Assembly (NCBI RefSeq): GCF_048571125.1
Contig: NZ_CP182343.1
Coordinates: forward strand, 2,728,001 to 2,792,000
From: Arcobacter siniprincipis
GTDB taxonomy: Bacteria > Campylobacterota > Campylobacteria > Campylobacterales > Arcobacteraceae
Length of the DNA stretch: 64,000 nucleotides
Direction: 5' to 3'
Under the pieces are notes generated by a model. It did no database searches. It saw only the letters and a list, made by a program, of their open reading frames with translations, and was not told where the DNA came from. The first letter of the stretch is position 1; every line of letters begins with the position of its first letter. Both the position numbers and the translations under genes were made by a program. Below, in pieces: positions 16,438 through 28,310 of this stretch.

Positions 16438-17451
16438 TATAAAATCTATTATTTTTTTAATTGCATCATTTGAAATCAATGTTGATAGATTTTCAGATAT
16501 AGATTTTATATCGCTATTAATCGCTTCAAATAAAATGTCTTTATTTAAATCTTTTTCCCTAACTAAAAATGCAAGTTTTTTTTCTTTTAAAAACTTTGCA
16601 TTTCCATATTGATGATCTTGTGCCGCAAAAGGAAAAGGAACAAAAAGTGTAGGTAAACCATTTGCAACTAGTTCCCATAATGTTGAAGCACCAGATCTAC
16701 TTATTGCAAAATCTGCTTCTTTCATTTTATCAATTAATTCATTTGTAAAATCAAAAACATCTACATCTAAACCCAATCTCTCATATTCACTTTTAACTCT
16801 TAATAAGTCTCTATCTCCAGTTTGATGAATGATTTTAATTCCCATATCATCTAAATCTTTTGCAACACTTATTGCAAAACTATTAAGGGCAACAGCACCT
16901 TGTGAACCACCTAAAAAAATCACTTTTTTTACTTCACTTCTTATTCTTGAATTTAAAAAGAACTCAGAACTTACTGGATAATCTTTTATTTTAGACTCTT
17001 CTAAATATGAAGAAAAAACTTCAACAGCAAATTTTGAGGTAAGTTTATTTAATCTACCCATATAAGAGTTTTGTTCATGTATATATAATTTGCAAGAAGG
17101 AATTATTATTGAAGCAAAAGTTGCAGGAGCAGCGGAAAAACCACCTACACTAATCACACTCTTAACATCATTTTTTATAAAATAAACACAACACTTAAAT
17201 GTTTGAAATAGAATTTGTCCTAGGGCTTTAACTTTTCCAAATAAGCCTTTATTAACTACACCTTTAGTATTTAAGAAATATGCCTTCTCTAAGTTCTTAT
17301 AATCTTCAAACCATCTTTTATCTTGCCCATTTAAAGAGCCAATGAAAATGGGTTTACTATTTCTATTAACAGCCAATTCATCAATAAATGCTTTTGCAAC
17401 TTTTAAATGACCACCAGTACCACCACCAGTGATTACAATTTTTCCACTCAT
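16417..17451 (-). CDS. murG: UDP-N-acetylglucosamine--lipid I transferase MurG
   Basis: A 344-residue GT-B glycosyltransferase that converts lipid I to lipid II on the inner face of the membrane. The N-terminal GGGTGGHL loop is at residues 8-15; the middle has SVGGFSAAPA, HEQNS and FLGGSQGA, and the donor site SRSGASTLWE and PFPFAAQDHQ. The ATG overlaps the ftsW stop by one base. It overlaps convergent uppP by 21 bp at its 3' end. Confidence 0.96.
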   Translation of the reverse strand: MSGKIVITGGGTGGHLKVAKAFIDELAVNRNSKPIFIGSLNGQDKRWFEDYKNLEKAYFLNTKGVVNKGLFGKVKALGQILFQTFKCCVYFIKNDVKSVISVGGFSAAPATFASIIIPSCKLYIHEQNSYMGRLNKLTSKFAVEVFSSYLEESKIKDYPVSSEFFLNSRIRSEVKKVIFLGGSQGAVALNSFAISVAKDLDDMGIKIIHQTGDRDLLRVKSEYERLGLDVDVFDFTNELIDKMKEADFAISRSGASTLWELVANGLPTLFVPFPFAAQDHQYGNAKFLKEKKLAFLVREKDLNKDILFEAINSDIKSISENLSTLISNDAIKKIIDFILTENQK

Positions 17452-18668
17452 TATTTTCTCTCTTCTTTTGCTAATTTACTTATTGACAAAATTAAACCTA
17501 TGGATATTCCAAGACTAAGCATAGACGAACCACCATAACTCAAAAAAGGCACAGCAATTCCTTTTATAGGAATCATTCCTGATATTCCATATGAATTAAT
17601 TAAAAAAGCAATAATAATCATTAATCCTAAGCCTAAAGTAAATAGATGATAAATAGGATTTTCTACTCTTTTACTTATTCTAAATATTCTCCAAACAATC
17701 ACATACATAATAGCACTTACAATAAATAAACCTAGGAAACCAGCTTCTTCTGTGATTCCAGCTAAAATAAAGTCAGTGTGAACTTCTGATAAAAATCCCA
17801 ATTTTAAATTACCTTGCCCTAAACCTGTACCAAAAAAACCACCATTATGAATAGCATTTAATGAGTGAGAAACTTGATAAGGCTCAGGTAACTCTTCTAT
17901 TCTAAGATGGTCATCAGCCCATTTTGGAAGTATTGACAATATTTTATCTTGATTTAATGCCCACCAAGAATATATTCTTTGTACCCTGTGTGGAGCAGCT
18001 AAAATTAGAGATACAAATCCTATTACAATTAAAAAGCCTAAAGCTAAAAAGATTTTAAAACTTCTATTTGCAAAAATCAATAAAATAACTAAAATTAAAC
18101 CTAATAATACAACTTGTCCCAAGTCTTTTTGCAAAAAAGCTACTAAAAAAACTACAAGTAAAAAAGCTACAAAATATGGTAATAGTAATATTGTTTCTTC
18201 TTTTAAACCCATTTTCTTAGGCTTATCCATAACTCTTCTATGAAATGACCAAGCTAAAAAATAGATAAACCCTATTTTAAAAAACTCAACAGGAGATAAA
18301 GAAAGACCAGGAAGTCTAATCCATCTATTTGCTCCTCCAGAACTTGTTACTAAAGAAGCCGGTAAAAATGGCATGGCAATCATCAATATTAAAAAAAGTA
18401 TAAATAAAAACATTCCTACTTTTCCTATAATAAAATCAGGATTAAAAAATGAGATTCCCCACATTAAAAATATTGATAAAATTCCCACTAATAGCTGTCT
18501 TTCAAAGAAGTGATATTGAGAATATTCATAAAATACAACAGTATATACACTCAATGAGTATGAAAAAATTATACTAACAATTACTAATAAAGAGGACAAT
18601 ATAAACAGCAAATAGTCTGGCTGTGAAAAGTTCTGATTTGATTTAAACATTTTTTGGATAAAATTCAT
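17451..18668 (-). CDS. ftsW: Lipid II polymerase/cell division protein FtsW
   Basis: A 405-residue SEDS-family protein with about ten transmembrane segments. The family signatures are RIYSWWALNQD..., FFGTGLGQG, EVHTDFILAGITEE and YGISGMIPIKGIAVPFLSYGG split by short gaps. The HSLNAIHNGG stretch and coupling to murG point to FtsW rather than RodA. It polymerises lipid II together with the class B PBP encoded divergently 28 bp away. No clear ribosome site precedes the ATG. Confidence 0.92.
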   Translation of the reverse strand: MNFIQKMFKSNQNFSQPDYLLFILSSLLVIVSIIFSYSLSVYTVVFYEYSQYHFFERQLLVGILSIFLMWGISFFNPDFIIGKVGMFLFILFLILMIAMPFLPASLVTSSGGANRWIRLPGLSLSPVEFFKIGFIYFLAWSFHRRVMDKPKKMGLKEETILLLPYFVAFLLVVFLVAFLQKDLGQVVLLGLILVILLIFANRSFKIFLALGFLIVIGFVSLILAAPHRVQRIYSWWALNQDKILSILPKWADDHLRIEELPEPYQVSHSLNAIHNGGFFGTGLGQGNLKLGFLSEVHTDFILAGITEEAGFLGLFIVSAIMYVIVWRIFRISKRVENPIYHLFTLGLGLMIIIAFLINSYGISGMIPIKGIAVPFLSYGGSSMLSLGISIGLILSISKLAKEERK

Positions 18669-18673
18669 TTCAC

Positions 18674-18681
18674 ATTATAAT
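18674..18681. promoter_or_regulatory. Overlapping divergent -10 boxes of ftsW and ftsI
   Basis: The 28-bp gap between divergent ftsW and ftsI contains CATTATAATC, which reads TATAAT on the plus strand (18676-18681) and TATAAT on the minus strand (18674-18679). The predicted start sites would leave 5' leaders of ten bases or fewer, too short for a normal ribosome site, and neither gene shows one. Other promoters inside the coding regions are possible. Confidence 0.4.
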
Positions 18682-18696
18682 CTAATATGGATAAAG

Positions 18697-20556
18697 ATGT
18701 CTTCAAAAAACATAAACAAAATTACTAGAATTAAAAAAATTTTTATTATACTTATTTTTATTTTCTTAAGCTTAATACTTCTACTGTCAAATGTCTTCGT
18801 TACAATTACGGATAAAAGAAGGCTGCCCAATTTAGAGAGCAGTAAAACAGAACTTGCAATAAGGGGAAATATTTTAAGTGAAGACAATTTTAAAATTGCT
18901 TCTTCTTTAAAATTATACAAAGCAACTATAGATACTAGATTTTTAGATATTAAAAAAATTGATTTATTTGTTAAACTTTTTTCAATTTATAGTGATATAC
19001 CTGAAGCTAAAATTTATGAAAAGATAAGTAACTCACTTAAAAATCCTGGTTCAATTGTTCTTTCATATAACATTGATTCAAAAACTGCAAAAAATCTAAA
19101 AGAACTAGGATTTAAACTAAGACATTTAAATGTTTTCAAATCCATAGAAATCAATGATAACAAAATATTAAGGGGGCTAAATATAAATGAAAGTGGAGAA
19201 AAGCGATTATACTCATATGATGATACTTTAACTCCTGTTATTGGATATATAAGAAAATATGAAAGTGATAATGGAAAAACAAAAGTAAATGGGATTAAAG
19301 GTTTAGAAAAAAGTTATAACAATATATTAAATAATACTAAAGATGGAAAACTAGAAGGCACAAGAGATGTACTTTCATATATTTCTTTTAACAAAAACTC
19401 AATTGTACAAAATAGAGTTGATGGTGCAGATTTAATTTTAAATATTCCACTTAGACTTCAAAAAAACCTTGAACTAATGATTGACCAATATAAAACAAAA
19501 TTAAGTGCAGATGAAATTATTGTTTCAGTAATGGAAAGTGATACAGGTAAAATAAAAGCTTTAGCCTCATCAAATAGATTTAATCCAGGATTAATTAGAC
19601 AAACTGATATCCCATACTTAGATGTAAGTGCCATTGAATTTTTATTTGAACCAGGTTCAATCATAAAACCTGTTTCTATTTCACTAGTTATGGATAAAAA
19701 TAGAATCAAAAAAGATGAACTGTTTAACGCATATAATAACGGTAAATTAAACTCAAAAGGTGAATATCCAAGGGGAAAATATAAACTTGGTAGATATATA
19801 ATTGGGGATGACCATGAATTTACAAAACATTATTTAACTGTTGATGATATATTTATTTATTCTAGTAATATAGGAACTTTACAATTAGCTCAAAGACTAA
19901 GTGGAAAAGAGATGTATGAAGGGCTTAAAAGTTTTGGAATAACAGAAAAAACTCAAATAGACTTACCATATGAGAAAGTTGGAGTTATGCCAAGTGTAAG
20001 GCAATTTTCAGCTGGTGAAGATAAAGGTGAAGACAATGTCTTTAAAGCAACTATTTCATATGGACAAGGTATGACAGGTACTTTTATGCAAATGATTAAA
20101 GCATATTCAGCATTCAATAATAATGGAATAATTGTAACACCAAAGATTGTTCAAAGTTTATCAGTAAATGACAAAAAAGTAAGCTTAGCTGATGATACAC
20201 AAAAAAGAGTTATATCTAAAAAAACAGCTAATGAAATAAAAAGACTACTTATAAAAACAATAACAAAAGGCACAGGAGTTAATGCTCAAATAGAAGGCAT
20301 TGAAGTTGGAGGGAAAACAGGAACTGCTCAAATTGCAAGACATGGAAAATATCAAAACATATATATTTCATCTTTTTTTGGTTTTGCAAATGATAAAAAT
20401 AAAAAATACACTATAGGTGTAACAGTAATAAATCCAATATCAACAGGAAGATATTGGTATTATCATTATGCTTCATGGTCAGCTGTTCCTGTTTTCAAAG
20501 AAGTTGTTAATAATCTTATAAAACTTAATTATTTAACTAAGAGTACAGATAACTAA
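18697..20556 (+). CDS. ftsI: Class B penicillin-binding protein, FtsI/PBP3-like transpeptidase
   Basis: A 619-residue septal transpeptidase. A transmembrane anchor (about residues 13-36) is followed by the pedestal domain, including GLEKSYNNILN at about 202-212. The transpeptidase domain has SIIK (Ser321-Lys324), SSN (388-390) and KTG (539-541). It cross-links peptidoglycan at the septum with FtsW, its divergent neighbour. The ATG has no clear ribosome site. The FtsI rather than PBP2/MrdA call rests on the FtsW linkage and the GKTGTAQ version of the box. Confidence 0.88.
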   Translation: MSSKNINKITRIKKIFIILIFIFLSLILLLSNVFVTITDKRRLPNLESSKTELAIRGNILSEDNFKIASSLKLYKATIDTRFLDIKKIDLFVKLFSIYSDIPEAKIYEKISNSLKNPGSIVLSYNIDSKTAKNLKELGFKLRHLNVFKSIEINDNKILRGLNINESGEKRLYSYDDTLTPVIGYIRKYESDNGKTKVNGIKGLEKSYNNILNNTKDGKLEGTRDVLSYISFNKNSIVQNRVDGADLILNIPLRLQKNLELMIDQYKTKLSADEIIVSVMESDTGKIKALASSNRFNPGLIRQTDIPYLDVSAIEFLFEPGSIIKPVSISLVMDKNRIKKDELFNAYNNGKLNSKGEYPRGKYKLGRYIIGDDHEFTKHYLTVDDIFIYSSNIGTLQLAQRLSGKEMYEGLKSFGITEKTQIDLPYEKVGVMPSVRQFSAGEDKGEDNVFKATISYGQGMTGTFMQMIKAYSAFNNNGIIVTPKIVQSLSVNDKKVSLADDTQKRVISKKTANEIKRLLIKTITKGTGVNAQIEGIEVGGKTGTAQIARHGKYQNIYISSFFGFANDKNKKYTIGVTVINPISTGRYWYYHYASWSAVPVFKEVVNNLIKLNYLTKSTDN

Positions 20557-20616
20557 GAAATTTAATCTATTTAATACAGAATATTGATATAATTCCATAA
20601 ATTTTAAAGGATAAAA

Positions 20617-21132
20617 ATGTTTGGATCAAAAAAAGAGCTAAAAAAATATGATTTACCAAAAGAAGAGTTAGAAAAATTTCAATATGCAAAATTTACAACA
20701 GATAAAGGTGTAATTTGGACTAAGTTATTTCCAGAATCAACTCCAATTGCCGTATCAAACTTTGCAACACTTGCAAATGATGGATTTTATAATGGATTAA
20801 TTTTTCATAGAGTAATTCCTGGATTTATGGCACAAGGTGGATGTCCAGATGGTTCTGGAATGGGAGGACCAGGTTGGTCAATTCCTTGTGAAACAGATGC
20901 ACCTAATCAAGTTCACAAAAGAGGAACATTATCAATGGCACACGCAGGGCGAAATACTGGGGGAAGCCAATTCTTCATTTGTTTTGTTCCTTGTCCACAT
21001 TTAGATGGTGGGCATACAGTTTTTGGCGGAATTGAAGAAAATGATTCTGAAAGTTTCCAAACATTAGATTCGATTAATCAAAAAGATAAAATTGTTTCAA
21101 TTAAAATTTTACCAGCAAAAGATGCTAACTAA
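20617..21132 (+). CDS. Cyclophilin-type peptidyl-prolyl cis-trans isomerase
   Basis: A 171-residue cytoplasmic cyclophilin that speeds isomerisation of Xaa-Pro bonds. The active site includes FHRVIPGFMAQGG, GGSQFFICF and HLDGGHTVFGG. No signal peptide is present. AAAGGA precedes the ATG. Its last bases overlap the next gene by 11 bp. Confidence 0.94.
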   Translation: MFGSKKELKKYDLPKEELEKFQYAKFTTDKGVIWTKLFPESTPIAVSNFATLANDGFYNGLIFHRVIPGFMAQGGCPDGSGMGGPGWSIPCETDAPNQVHKRGTLSMAHAGRNTGGSQFFICFVPCPHLDGGHTVFGGIEENDSESFQTLDSINQKDKIVSIKILPAKDAN

Positions 21133-21583
21133 TATAATATTATTTATTCATCTACTCTCCGCCACCGCATGGGTTGGTGGAGGATTATTACTTTTTGGTA
21201 TGGGCATATATTTTAAAGATAAAAAAACACAAAATATAATTTACTCTCATATAGGGCCATTTTATGGTTATTTTCAATTAATTTGGATAAGCCTACTTTT
21301 AATAACTGGATTTCTTTTATTAAATCAACATAATCTTTATTCCATAATACTTGATGAATCATTCAGAAACTCTCAATTTGGGATATTATTATATAGAAAG
21401 ATTTTCATAGTCTTTTTAGTAGTTCTTGCAACAGCAATCCATATGTACATTTCATTAAAAGCACATGGAAGACAAAGAACTAAAAAAGAAAAAATCATTT
21501 CAAGAGCCTCTTCTATGTTTATTTTTTTATTTAACTTCTCTATTATTTGGTATGCTATAAATATTTCTCAATATTTTATTTAA
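21122..21583 (+). CDS. CopD/DUF2269-like four-helix membrane protein
   Basis: A 153-residue integral membrane protein with about four hydrophobic segments. The N-terminus MLTNIILFIHLLSATAWVGGG carries the histidine and WVGG seen in CopD-like and DUF2269 proteins; further histidines lie in helices 2 and 3 (YSHIGP, TAIHMYIS). Such histidines can bind heme or copper, but no function is proven. The ATG at 21122 is inside the cyclophilin gene; an upstream in-frame TTG/other start would only add basic residues. Translationally coupled to the cyclophilin. Confidence 0.65.
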   Translation: MLTNIILFIHLLSATAWVGGGLLLFGMGIYFKDKKTQNIIYSHIGPFYGYFQLIWISLLLITGFLLLNQHNLYSIILDESFRNSQFGILLYRKIFIVFLVVLATAIHMYISLKAHGRQRTKKEKIISRASSMFIFLFNFSIIWYAINISQYFI

Positions 21584-21595
21584 AAAAGGCGAATT

Positions 21596-21826
21596 ATGTA
21601 TAATCCAATTTCATGTGAGTTTTTTGATCAACTAGATATAGCAATACAAAGAAAAATACCATCTACTATTGTTTACTTTAATCAAGAAGATATATTAACG
21701 GTAAAAGGATTCGTTAACGCATTAGTAGTAATTAAAGGAAAAGAGTATTTACTCTTAGATAATAAACAAAAAATAAGACTCGATTTAATTGTTTCATTTA
21801 ATGGTAAAAAATATATAGAAATTTAA
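21596..21826 (+). CDS. Rof-like (Rho-binding antiterminator) small protein
   Basis: A 76-residue protein starting YNPISCEFFDQLDIAI. The pattern resembles E. coli Rof: a PI-x-C-D/E opening, an acidic helix, then a small beta barrel ending in IRLDLIVSFNGKKY. Rof binds Rho and inhibits termination. Similarity was judged by eye and is modest, so an alternative is a generic Sm-like small protein. AAGGCG precedes the ATG. It is the last gene before the convergent tRNA-Thr/rRNA operon. Confidence 0.6.
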   Translation: MYNPISCEFFDQLDIAIQRKIPSTIVYFNQEDILTVKGFVNALVVIKGKEYLLLDNKQKIRLDLIVSFNGKKYIEI

Positions 21827-21855
21827 CATATCTAAAACTAGGGAAAAGAACAAAG

Positions 21856-21931
21856 TGGTGCTCACAGTGGGAATCGAACCTACAACCTCTTGCTTACCAT
21901 GCAATTGCTCTACCGTTGGAGCTATGCGAGC
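21856..21931 (-). tRNA. tRNA-Thr (GGT)
   Basis: A 76-nt cloverleaf with acceptor GCTCGCA paired with TGTGAGC, loop ATGGTAA (anticodon GGT), and encoded CCA. Two stems are imperfect: the anticodon stem has an A-G mismatch at its base and the T-stem GTAGG/CCCAC has an A-C mismatch. TATAAT at 21947-21952 (minus) is a candidate promoter. Confidence 0.85.
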
Positions 21932-22063
21932 TAATTATAGTGAATAATTATACCTGACCGAAGGGAATAAATCGTGCTACAGGTAATAGTGAATAATATT
22001 GGCACCTAAAAGTAGAAAATAAATTTTAGCACGAATAATATTATAATATTCAGTAAAAAAGGT
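21932..22063. other. Intergenic spacer with a short direct repeat
   Basis: The spacer between tRNA-Thr and the rRNA terminator holds two copies of TAGTGAATAAT (21938-21948 and about 21984-21994), and the pair CGTGCTA/TAGCACG. No gene seen. Confidence 0.5.
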
Positions 22064-22115
22064 GCAAAAAAAAAGCTCAGTGCTAAAAAGACGATGTCTA
22101 AATAGAACTAAGCTT
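22064..22115 (-). terminator. rRNA operon terminator
   Basis: On the minus strand, AAGCTTAGT (22107-22115) pairs with ACTGAGCTT (22073-22081, one wobble). It is followed by a run of nine T bases. It lies about 15 bases beyond the 5S gene. Confidence 0.85.
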
Positions 22116-22130
22116 AAAAATTACTCAAGA

Positions 22131-22246
22131 GTTGGCGACGACTTACGTTTCCACAAGGGGACCCTGCAGTATTATCAGCGATGAAGTGCTTGACTTCCGG
22201 GTTCGGAATGGAGCCGGGTATTTCCACTTCTCAATAATCACCAACA
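22131..22246 (-). rRNA. rrf: 5S ribosomal RNA
   Basis: About 116 nt on the minus strand. Recognised by the conserved CCGAACCCGGAAGTCAAGC core (loops B-C) and the closing TTGGTG/CGCCAAC helix. The ends are set from this terminal pairing and may be off by one or two bases. Confidence 0.93.
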
Positions 22247-22332
22247 AAGTTGAGTATTAAAAGCAAAGAATGCTCTTAATACTCAACTCAATTGTCTTGA
22301 GTGTATATTAATGTTAAAGTCTTTTACACAAC

Positions 22333-22370
22333 TTTTATTAAGTATGTACTTAATAAGATAGTAAACCAAG
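22333..22370 (-). repeat. 23S processing stem, 3' arm
   Basis: TAATAAGATAGTAAACCAAG at 22351-22370 and the bases before it form the reverse complement, with a few mismatches, of 25338-25378 upstream of 23S. Together they form the long stem that RNase III cuts to release pre-23S rRNA. Confidence 0.7.
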
Positions 22371-22381
22371 AAATATATAAA

Positions 22382-25293
<2,912 letters not shown>

Positions 25294-25337
25294 ATTTGTA
25301 TAACTATATTTCTATAGTTACCTTTTTGATAATTATT

Positions 25338-25378
25338 CCTTGGCTACTATCTTATTAAATACAATATTTAATAAAACA
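25338..25378 (-). repeat. 23S processing stem, 5' arm
   Basis: Reverse complement of 22333-22370 with a few mismatches: CCTTGGCTACTATCTTATTA pairs with the 3' arm. The remaining spacer to tRNA-Ala (25379-25571) is A/T-rich and shows no gene. Confidence 0.7.
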
Positions 25379-25571
25379 GTAATTGTGTGTTTAAATTGTT
25401 TTCTATTTTGTATTAAAATAAATCTCTTTATTCTAATTCGAAAAAATTTTAAAGACTTTAACATTAAATTTTTAAATAACATTTAGGATAAATCCTAATA
25501 TTAATACTTCTCTTAAGTACTAATATTAAAATTTACTAATTTCTATTCTACTTTGGTTTAGGTGCTAATGT

Positions 25572-25647
25572 TGGTGGAGAATAGCGGGATCGAACCGCTG
25601 ACCTCCTGCGTGCAAGGCAGGCGCTCTCCCAGCTGAGCTAATTCCCC
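25572..25647 (-). tRNA. tRNA-Ala (TGC)
   Basis: A 76-nt cloverleaf in the 16S-23S spacer. Acceptor GGGGAAT pairs with ATTCTCC (one G-T pair), the loop CTTGCAC carries TGC, and CCA is encoded. Confidence 0.97.
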
Positions 25648-25669
25648 AACAAAGATTATCTTCTTCTCA

Positions 25670-25746
25670 TGGTGGGCCTACCAGGACTTGAACCTGGGAC
25701 CTCACGATTATCAGTCGAGCGCTCTAGCCAGCTGAGCTATAGGCCC
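25670..25746 (-). tRNA. tRNA-Ile (GAT)
   Basis: A 77-nt cloverleaf in the 16S-23S spacer, 22 bp from tRNA-Ala. Acceptor GGGCCTA pairs with TAGGCCC, the loop CTGATAA carries GAT, and CCA is encoded. Confidence 0.97.
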
Positions 25747-25778
25747 ATTCTTCACCTATTATTTTCAATAACCTTTAC

Positions 25779-25794
25779 AAACCGAATATGATAT
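25779..25794 (-). repeat. 16S processing stem, 3' arm
   Basis: AAACCGAATATGATAT is the exact 16-base reverse complement of 27504-27519. The two flank the 16S gene and would pair in the precursor as the RNase III stem. A separate GAGATTAG/CTAATCTC hairpin lies between this arm and the 16S 3' end. Confidence 0.8.
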
Positions 25795-25857
25795 TGGATA
25801 TTTACCCATTTTATTTTATTTCTTGAGATTAGAAACGAATCTAATCTCATTACTCTG

Positions 25858-27376
<1,519 letters not shown>

Positions 27377-27503
27377 TTTAGTTTAATCATGACTAGTGTC
27401 TAACTCTTTTATCTAATCTTCCTAAAAAGATTAATTGCAATTGTTTACTGACATTACTCATTGTTTTTTTAATAGACGAGAATTGTATAAATTCTCTTGT
27501 TTT

Positions 27504-27519
27504 ATATCATATTCGGTTT
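27504..27519 (-). repeat. 16S processing stem, 5' arm
   Basis: ATATCATATTCGGTTT, the exact reverse complement of 25779-25794, located 128 bases upstream of the 16S 5' end in the leader. Confidence 0.8.
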
Positions 27520-27551
27520 ATAAAAGTTACTTACTTCTTAAAACCGTAGTT

Positions 27552-27563
27552 TGTTAAAGAACA
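27552..27563 (-). promoter_or_regulatory. rRNA antitermination boxA
   Basis: On the minus strand TGTTCTTTAACA matches the E. coli rRNA boxA TGCTCTTTAACA at 11 of 12 bases. It lies about 33 bases downstream of the predicted start site, the normal place for NusB/NusE loading. Confidence 0.85.
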
Positions 27564-27602
27564 TCAACCCTTTGCGACGTTTGTCACTCAAATTGGACGG
27601 GA

Positions 27603-27631
27603 ATTATAATAGGTTTTTTTGCCTTTGTCAA
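27603..27631 (-). promoter_or_regulatory. rRNA operon promoter, perfect -35 and -10
   Basis: On the minus strand TTGACA (27626-27631) and TATAAT (27603-27608) are separated by exactly 17 bp. The discriminator TCCCGTCC just downstream is GC-rich, as in promoters under ppGpp control. The predicted start is near 27596, about 220 bases before 16S. Confidence 0.9.
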
Positions 27632-27668
27632 GTGCTGGGAATTAAATTTAGCTTAAATTTTGAAATTC

Positions 27669-28310
27669 TTAGAGTTTTTCAATAAATCCTGTATTTGCAT
27701 GTACCTTAATGCCCGATATATCGCCTTTTTTAGATATAAAATTTATAGTACAATCTTCGTTTAATAAATATGAAGACTCATCGTTTTCTTCTGTACTTAA
27801 CCTTGAATAGACTTTTCCATCACTTCCAAATGATAATTGTCCTATTGATGAAGTAGTACTATTACATGTCATACTTATATTTTTTATTCCAAATTTTTTA
27901 GTTAATAAAACATATTCACTATTGGAATTATTTTCTTCACAACTATTTGATGAGTAAATATATTTTTTACTAAGTGGGTCTTTTAAACTCTCATCTGCGT
28001 TTGGATGTCCTGTCATATTTGTATCACTATATATAGAATAATAAATACCACCAACATTTTCACTACAATTAAAAAACTTCAACGTCCATCTTTTTCTAAA
28101 CCATTTTGGATTTGATAAATCATATTTATCATCAATAAAAGCTTGTAGTTTTGTTTGATTTAAATAAAGTACCAATCTATCTATTGCTACTTTAAATTCT
28201 GGTTGAGTATTTTTAGGCAGAAGTGAATATGAAAAATATGATATTAATAGTATTACAAATATAATTTCAAATAAGAAATATGATTTTTTATTATTTGATT
28301 TTTCGCACAT
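27669..28310 (-). CDS. Pseudopilin-like protein (degenerate type IV prepilin N-terminus)
   Basis: A 213-residue protein. After a charged leader (MCEKSNNKKS) comes the hydrophobic helix FLFEIIFVILLISYFSYSLL, with a Glu at the fifth position as in type IV pilins and pseudopilins; the Gly normally cut by prepilin peptidase is not clear (S-Y). The rest is a serine/asparagine-rich globular domain with five cysteines. Such proteins cap or guide type II secretion/pilus systems. It overlaps the glycosyltransferase gene by 20 bp and is the last gene of the trpG operon. The specific role is unknown. Confidence 0.6.
   Translation of the reverse strand: MCEKSNNKKSYFLFEIIFVILLISYFSYSLLPKNTQPEFKVAIDRLVLYLNQTKLQAFIDDKYDLSNPKWFRKRWTLKFFNCSENVGGIYYSIYSDTNMTGHPNADESLKDPLSKKYIYSSNSCEENNSNSEYVLLTKKFGIKNISMTCNSTTSSIGQLSFGSDGKVYSRLSTEENDESSYLLNEDCTINFISKKGDISGIKVHANTGFIEKL

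Noticed and set aside
21938..21994. CRISPR-like or mobile element repeats near tRNA-Thr
   Set aside because: Only two copies of an 11-base AT-rich repeat, with no regular spacers and no associated genes.
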